Below are positions 5,886 to 8,883 of a stretch of 8,883 nucleotides of DNA, in pieces. Numbering within the stretch: the first letter of the stretch is position 1; every line of letters begins with the position of its first letter. The DNA is taken from positions 1-8,883 of the forward strand of contig QMRV01000074.1 of NCBI GenBank assembly GCA_003649445.1, given 5' to 3'. Under the pieces are notes generated by a model, which was given only the letters and a program-made list of their open reading frames with translations, ran no database searches and was not told the origin of the DNA. Position numbers and translations under genes: made by a program. The DNA is from Thermoprotei archaeon (GTDB taxonomy: Archaea; Thermoproteota; Thermoprotei; Thermofilales; B15-G2).

Positions 5886-6929
5886 CTTAGTTCTATAAAC
5901 ACGGAAGGCTGTTAAAGAATATTGAACACTATCTTTTCTTAGAATTTTTTTAGTTAAGTAAATGTATATTTTAAGGCTATTATCGAAGACTAATACTCCT
6001 TCGCCAGGCGAGTATGCTATATACTTATAGCCTTCTATTTCGCGTGTAATATTTAGTTTAAACTCTCCTTCTTCCCATTTGCAGTAAATAAATGGTCTTA
6101 GAATCTTACCGTAGAGAATATAGTAGGGCTCAAGCAATTTCTCTGTCACGAATTTCTCTACGCTAGGCTCTATGCTTCTTTTAGTCTCATGGAAGTCTAG
6201 AAATCTTCTTCCAACAGAGTACGCTAAGTGACTTGAAGAAAGCTCGCTGACAACTTTTCTATAAAGTTTCTCTGAAGCCCCTTTAACAGCTATCAAGTAT
6301 TCTTCTCCGAGTTTTATTGAAGCTTCGCAAGTAGCTGAGCATGGAGCATGGTATATTGCCCACAGCTCTATAGGCATTTCCTGATCTAAACCAAGTTCAA
6401 TAAGTTCTTTCTGATAGCAATACCATGCTTTAGCAGGTCCTCTCTTCACATAACTTTTTACACAACACTCAGGGTAGCCTAAGAGACCTCCAAGCTTGTA
6501 ATCTACTTCAGGTGTTCTCCTACCTTTCCTGATCAGAACATAGTAGTAAACTAATTCCAATAAAAGATGAGAGTCTTGAGAGACAAACAGGTCGCCGTAG
6601 TCGATATTATTTCTTGTTACAGGTTTAATAGAAGCTAATTTACTTAAGTCGATTCTAGTAGCTGTAGAAAAATCTACTTCGCTTAAAGGTTTATTAAAAG
6701 TACTCTTATTTACTAAATATGCTTCACGACTATTTAACAAAAAGACAAAACCATGGCATGCTTCATATGCTAATGAAAGTTTATAGAAAAGAATAAAATG
6801 TACGAATTCTTTCCAAGATTCTATTAGCACAGACTCTACTATAGCTGAGGGCTTAGCTCCATGAATTACGGCTAAAAGAGAACATACTTGCTGAGGATGA
6901 AGAGAATACAGTACTTTTTCAAACTTCAC
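5865..6929 (-). CDS. DUF483-like protein with conserved cysteine motifs, function unknown
   Basis: 354 residues, soluble, no signal peptide. The central part carries LGGLLGYPECCVKSYV (146-161, Cys155-Cys156), Trp-Tyr-Cys (C171) and YHAPCSATC (193-201, His194, Cys197, Cys201). The GYPECC plus PCSxxC combination is the hallmark I associate with the uncharacterised archaeal family DUF483. The paired cysteines and histidine look like a metal or cluster site, though that is inference. The N-terminal about 140 residues form a helical/mixed region that may be a separate domain. The C-terminal about 80 residues look beta-rich. Start: GTG at 6929, with ATAAATT 22-28 bases upstream, suits a leaderless transcript. 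It lies between two ACT-V4R paralogs, tail-overlapping one and head-to-head with the other, so joint function is plausible. The family name is a recollection of motifs and not a database result. Confidence 0.65.
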   Translation of the reverse strand: MKFEKVLYSLHPQQVCSLLAVIHGAKPSAIVESVLIESWKEFVHFILFYKLSLAYEACHGFVFLLNSREAYLVNKSTFNKPLSEVDFSTATRIDLSKLASIKPVTRNNIDYGDLFVSQDSHLLLELVYYYVLIRKGRRTPEVDYKLGGLLGYPECCVKSYVKRGPAKAWYCYQKELIELGLDQEMPIELWAIYHAPCSATCEASIKLGEEYLIAVKGASEKLYRKVVSELSSSHLAYSVGRRFLDFHETKRSIEPSVEKFVTEKLLEPYYILYGKILRPFIYCKWEEGEFKLNITREIEGYKYIAYSPGEGVLVFDNSLKIYIYLTKKILRKDSVQYSLTAFRVYRTKLGSLEH

Positions 6930-6950
6930 GAAAAATATATGCTATTAAGG

Positions 6951-6957
6951 AATTTAT
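6951..6957 (-). promoter_or_regulatory. Probable TATA box for the DUF483-like gene
   Basis: Minus-strand ATAAATT lies 22-28 bases before the GTG at 6929. The plus-strand box for the second ACT-V4R gene starts only 21 bases further on (6979), so the two promoters are nearly adjacent and divergent. Confidence 0.35.
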
Positions 6958-6978
6958 CTGTTATTGGGATTTCTTTAA

Positions 6979-6987
6979 TTTTTAAAA
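6979..6987 (+). promoter_or_regulatory. Probable TATA box for the second ACT-V4R gene
   Basis: TTTTTAAAA is centred near 6983, which predicts transcription from about 7007-7010. That point is at or after the TTG at 7006 and leaves a leader of about 30 bases before the ATG at 7039. The leader contains AAAGGG (7027-7032), a weak ribosome-binding candidate. This favours the ATG start. Confidence 0.35.
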
Positions 6988-7038
6988 GTAAGCGATAATT
7001 TTAAGTTGCTTGAGAAAATCTTTTCTAAAGGGTACCGG

Positions 7039-7827
7039 ATGAAGAAAGCGTATCCACGGTATTTACCGTGGATAATCTTTGCAGAGGACCGTGACCTAGG
7101 TGAGCTTTGTTTTACTGTACAAAATAGGCCCGGTGAACTAGCTAAAGCTCTGCAGATTATAGCTAAGTATGGAGTCAATATAGTTAGCACTATAGGCTAT
7201 TCTCATCCAACATGGAATCAAGCTACAATAACTCTTGCAGTAGATGTAACTGATATAGACGATAATCTGCTTAAACAGATGCTTAAAGAGCTTGAGGCAA
7301 ATACTGTAGGAAAAGTGCTGTTTAAGAAGAATGTTATTAAAGGCTTTCTTGTAAGCGAATTGGCTTTCCCTATTTACTTGGATCTTCACACAAGAGTACT
7401 GCTCTTTTCCTTAGAGGAAGTAGGAAGTATGCTTAAAGCGCTTTATGATAAGTACGGTGATGTTACTGCATCTATTCTCTATAACCTCGGATATGGTGGA
7501 GGTGTATTTATAGCTAAAATAATGGTAGATAAGTTGAAGACAATAGGTAAAGAAAAACTTCTAATAGAGCTTCTTAAAATCCTCCAGGCTGCTGGCTGGG
7601 CTTTAGTCGAAGTAGAAGAAATGAATTTGACTAGACCTAGTATCTCTTTAAAACTATACGAAAACTTTGAATGTAAAGCTCTGAAATACAGGTATAAGCC
7701 TTCAAGTAATCTTGTTAGAGGATATTTAAGCGGACTCTTCAGCACGGTACTTGACCAGAGTATACGTTTCCGTGAAACACGCTGCATCGCTGTAGGCGAC
7801 AAGTACTGCCGCCTAGTTTCCGAGTAA
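7039..7827 (+). CDS. ACT-V4R domain protein (paralog 2), probable ligand-binding regulator
   Basis: 262 residues from ATG at 7039. This start gives MKKAYPRYLPW, which lines up with MVEKILVRYVPW of paralog 1. A TTG at 7006 in the same frame would add 11 residues and remains possible. The ACT domain (about 19-95) has ELCFTVQNRPGELAKAL and VNIVSTIGYSH. The linker is KGFLVSELAFPIYL. The V4R domain (about 120-262) has LYDKYGDVTASILYN, GYGGG, FECKAL (C212), RGYLSGLF and CIAVGDKYC (C249, C257). By eye around half the residues match paralog 1, spread over both domains, so they arose by duplication of the whole gene. Some positions differ in chemistry, e.g. Cys22 of paralog 1 is Gly here, which could mean different ligands. 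There is no DNA-binding domain of its own. The gene ends 87 bases before the mannosidase gene. Confidence 0.78.
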   Translation: MKKAYPRYLPWIIFAEDRDLGELCFTVQNRPGELAKALQIIAKYGVNIVSTIGYSHPTWNQATITLAVDVTDIDDNLLKQMLKELEANTVGKVLFKKNVIKGFLVSELAFPIYLDLHTRVLLFSLEEVGSMLKALYDKYGDVTASILYNLGYGGGVFIAKIMVDKLKTIGKEKLLIELLKILQAAGWALVEVEEMNLTRPSISLKLYENFECKALKYRYKPSSNLVRGYLSGLFSTVLDQSIRFRETRCIAVGDKYCRLVSE

Positions 7828-7881
7828 TAGAATTTACTATTTTTCACGTAATGAGCTGAATGCGTGTTTTGCCCGCGAGAA

Positions 7882-7895
7882 TTTATTTAAATAAA
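7882..7895 (+). promoter_or_regulatory. Probable TATA box (perfect AT palindrome) for the GH38 gene
   Basis: TTTATTTAAATAAA is a perfect 14-base palindrome of A and T only, located 20-33 bases before the ATG at 7915. It fits an archaeal TATA element for a leaderless transcript. Being symmetrical, it could also be a regulator site or open in both directions, though no minus-strand gene follows. Confidence 0.45.
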
Positions 7896-7914
7896 CTAGT
7901 AGACTATTTCATCA

Positions 7915-8883
7915 ATGAAGGCGAAAACGAAAGTAGTACTAATATCTCATACTCACTGGGACCGTGAGTGGTACTACACCTTCGACAAATACAGGTACAG
8001 GCTTGTAGCATGCGTAGATAAGCTCCTAGAAATACTGGAGAAAAAACCGGACTTCAAGTGCTTTGTTTTTGACGGCCAAGTAGCTCCAATAGAAGACTAC
8101 CTTGAAGTAAGGCCAGAGAACAGAGAAAAGTTAGTCAAGTACATTAGTAAAGGCAGGATAAAAATCGGGCCATGGTATATTCAGCCAGACGAGTTCCTCG
8201 TTTCAGGAGAATCTCTCGTAAGAAACCTTATGCTCGGTATAAGAACTGCGTCAAAGTACGGCGGCTACATGAAAGTAGGCTACTTGCCCGATATCTTCGG
8301 GCATACTGCGCAGATGCCGCAGATTCTAAGAGGATTTGGCATCGACAATTTCTTCTTCCACCGAGGAATGGGGCCTGAGTTCGAGAATTTAGGAATGTAC
8401 TTTAAGTGGGTTGCTCCGAGCGGAGACTACGTTTACACAGTTTTCCTTTATGGAGGCTACGGTACTCTACTAGGATTACCCGATGACCCCGAGAAAGCTA
8501 CTGAAATGATCAGAGGACTTGTAGAAAGGCTGAAAGATAGAGCAAATGTTCCCGTAATACCTGGAATGATTGGCTGCGACCACGCTTTCCCGAAAGAATG
8601 GGTTCCAAATGTAGAGAACTATGCTCGCAAAAAAGACCTGCCTTTTGTTGTCGAGCAGGGTTCTCTCGAAGACGTAGTAGAGGTAATGAAGTCTAGTGAA
8701 GAAAAGCTAGGAGAATATAAAGGAGAACTGCTAAGTAGCCACTATCATTCCTGCCTATATGGCGTCTGGTCTGCTAGAATATACTTGAAACAGCTGTGCT
8801 TCGGCAGTGAAGTTAAGTTAACTCACTTAGTAGAACCTCTATGGGCGCTCGCCTGGCTTCTAGAGAAAATATATCCATCAGAA
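7915..8883 (+). CDS. GH38 alpha-mannosidase, N-terminal part (runs off the window)
   Basis: An open frame of 323 codons from ATG 7915 to the last base with no stop, so the gene continues beyond the window. It begins MKAKTKVVLISHTHWDREWY. The HxHxD motif supplies zinc ligands (His14, Asp16), and GYLPDIFGH contains the likely nucleophile and third ligand Asp126. Other family signs are IGPWYIQPDEF (84-94), GESLVRNLMLG (98-108), FFFHRGMGPE (about 146-155), and GVWSARIYLKQ near the end of the visible part. This is the bacterial/archaeal MngB-like branch of glycoside hydrolase 38, zinc-dependent retaining enzymes that release alpha-linked mannose from glycans or mannosylglycerate. The substrate cannot be told here. 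There is no signal peptide, so it is intracellular. It has its own TATA-like box. The C-terminal beta domains and the last zinc histidine lie outside the window. Confidence 0.9.
   Translation, partial: MKAKTKVVLISHTHWDREWYYTFDKYRYRLVACVDKLLEILEKKPDFKCFVFDGQVAPIEDYLEVRPENREKLVKYISKGRIKIGPWYIQPDEFLVSGESLVRNLMLGIRTASKYGGYMKVGYLPDIFGHTAQMPQILRGFGIDNFFFHRGMGPEFENLGMYFKWVAPSGDYVYTVFLYGGYGTLLGLPDDPEKATEMIRGLVERLKDRANVPVIPGMIGCDHAFPKEWVPNVENYARKKDLPFVVEQGSLEDVVEVMKSSEEKLGEYKGELLSSHYHSCLYGVWSARIYLKQLCFGSEVKLTHLVEPLWALAWLLEKIYPSE

Noticed and set aside
6975..7847. Three minus-strand open frames (6975-7190, 7138-7389, 7479-7847) across the second ACT-V4R gene
   Set aside because: All lie opposite a gene supported by a paralog; no recognisable motifs.
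8172..8378. Plus-strand open frame of 68 codons
   Set aside because: Out-of-frame shadow inside the GH38 gene, whose motifs run through this stretch in another frame.

Overview
The window looks like a piece of an AT-rich archaeal chromosome, most likely from a thermophilic member of the Thermoproteota. The evidence is indirect. Arginine is coded largely by AGA/AGG. Several genes start with GTG. TATA-like boxes sit about 25-30 bases before start codons, as expected for leaderless archaeal transcripts. The protein families also fit: an archaeal-type VapBC pair, ACT-V4R proteins, a DUF483-like protein and a GH38 mannosidase. I cannot place it to genus.

Layout, left to right. (1) A complete flavin-dependent NAD(P)H oxidoreductase of the CoA-disulfide reductase / NADH oxidase type (156-1517, +). 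(2) A gene-poor stretch of 822 bases (1518-2339). It holds a probable decayed gene that reads like a PaREP1/HEPN-type N-terminus broken by stops and frame changes, a perfect 12-base inverted repeat, other foldable segments, and a possible second broken gene on the minus strand. (3) A minus-strand block in transcription order: vapB antitoxin (4834-4625), vapC PIN toxin (4643-4275, overlapping vapB), and a large PHP/DUF3604-like metal-dependent hydrolase (4238-2340). (4) A 253-base intergenic stretch with promoters in both directions and a palindrome plus direct repeat. (5) Two paralogous ACT-V4R proteins on the plus strand (5088-5885 and 7039-7827), with a cysteine-rich DUF483-like gene (6929-5865) between them on the minus strand. 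(6) The first 323 codons of a GH38 alpha-mannosidase (from 7915, +), cut by the window end.

The most unusual part is region 5. Two sensor-like proteins with an N-terminal amino-acid-binding-type (ACT) domain and a C-terminal V4R domain bracket a conserved but uncharacterised Cys-motif protein. The middle gene overlaps the first paralog tail to tail by 21 bases. It is divergent from the second paralog, with TATA-like boxes only about 21 bases apart. That arrangement suggests linked regulation and possibly a shared small-molecule or metal function. This is inference; no member of the trio has an assigned reaction here.

The oxidoreductase, the PHP hydrolase and the mannosidase each appear to have their own promoter. 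Nothing in the sequence ties them into one pathway.
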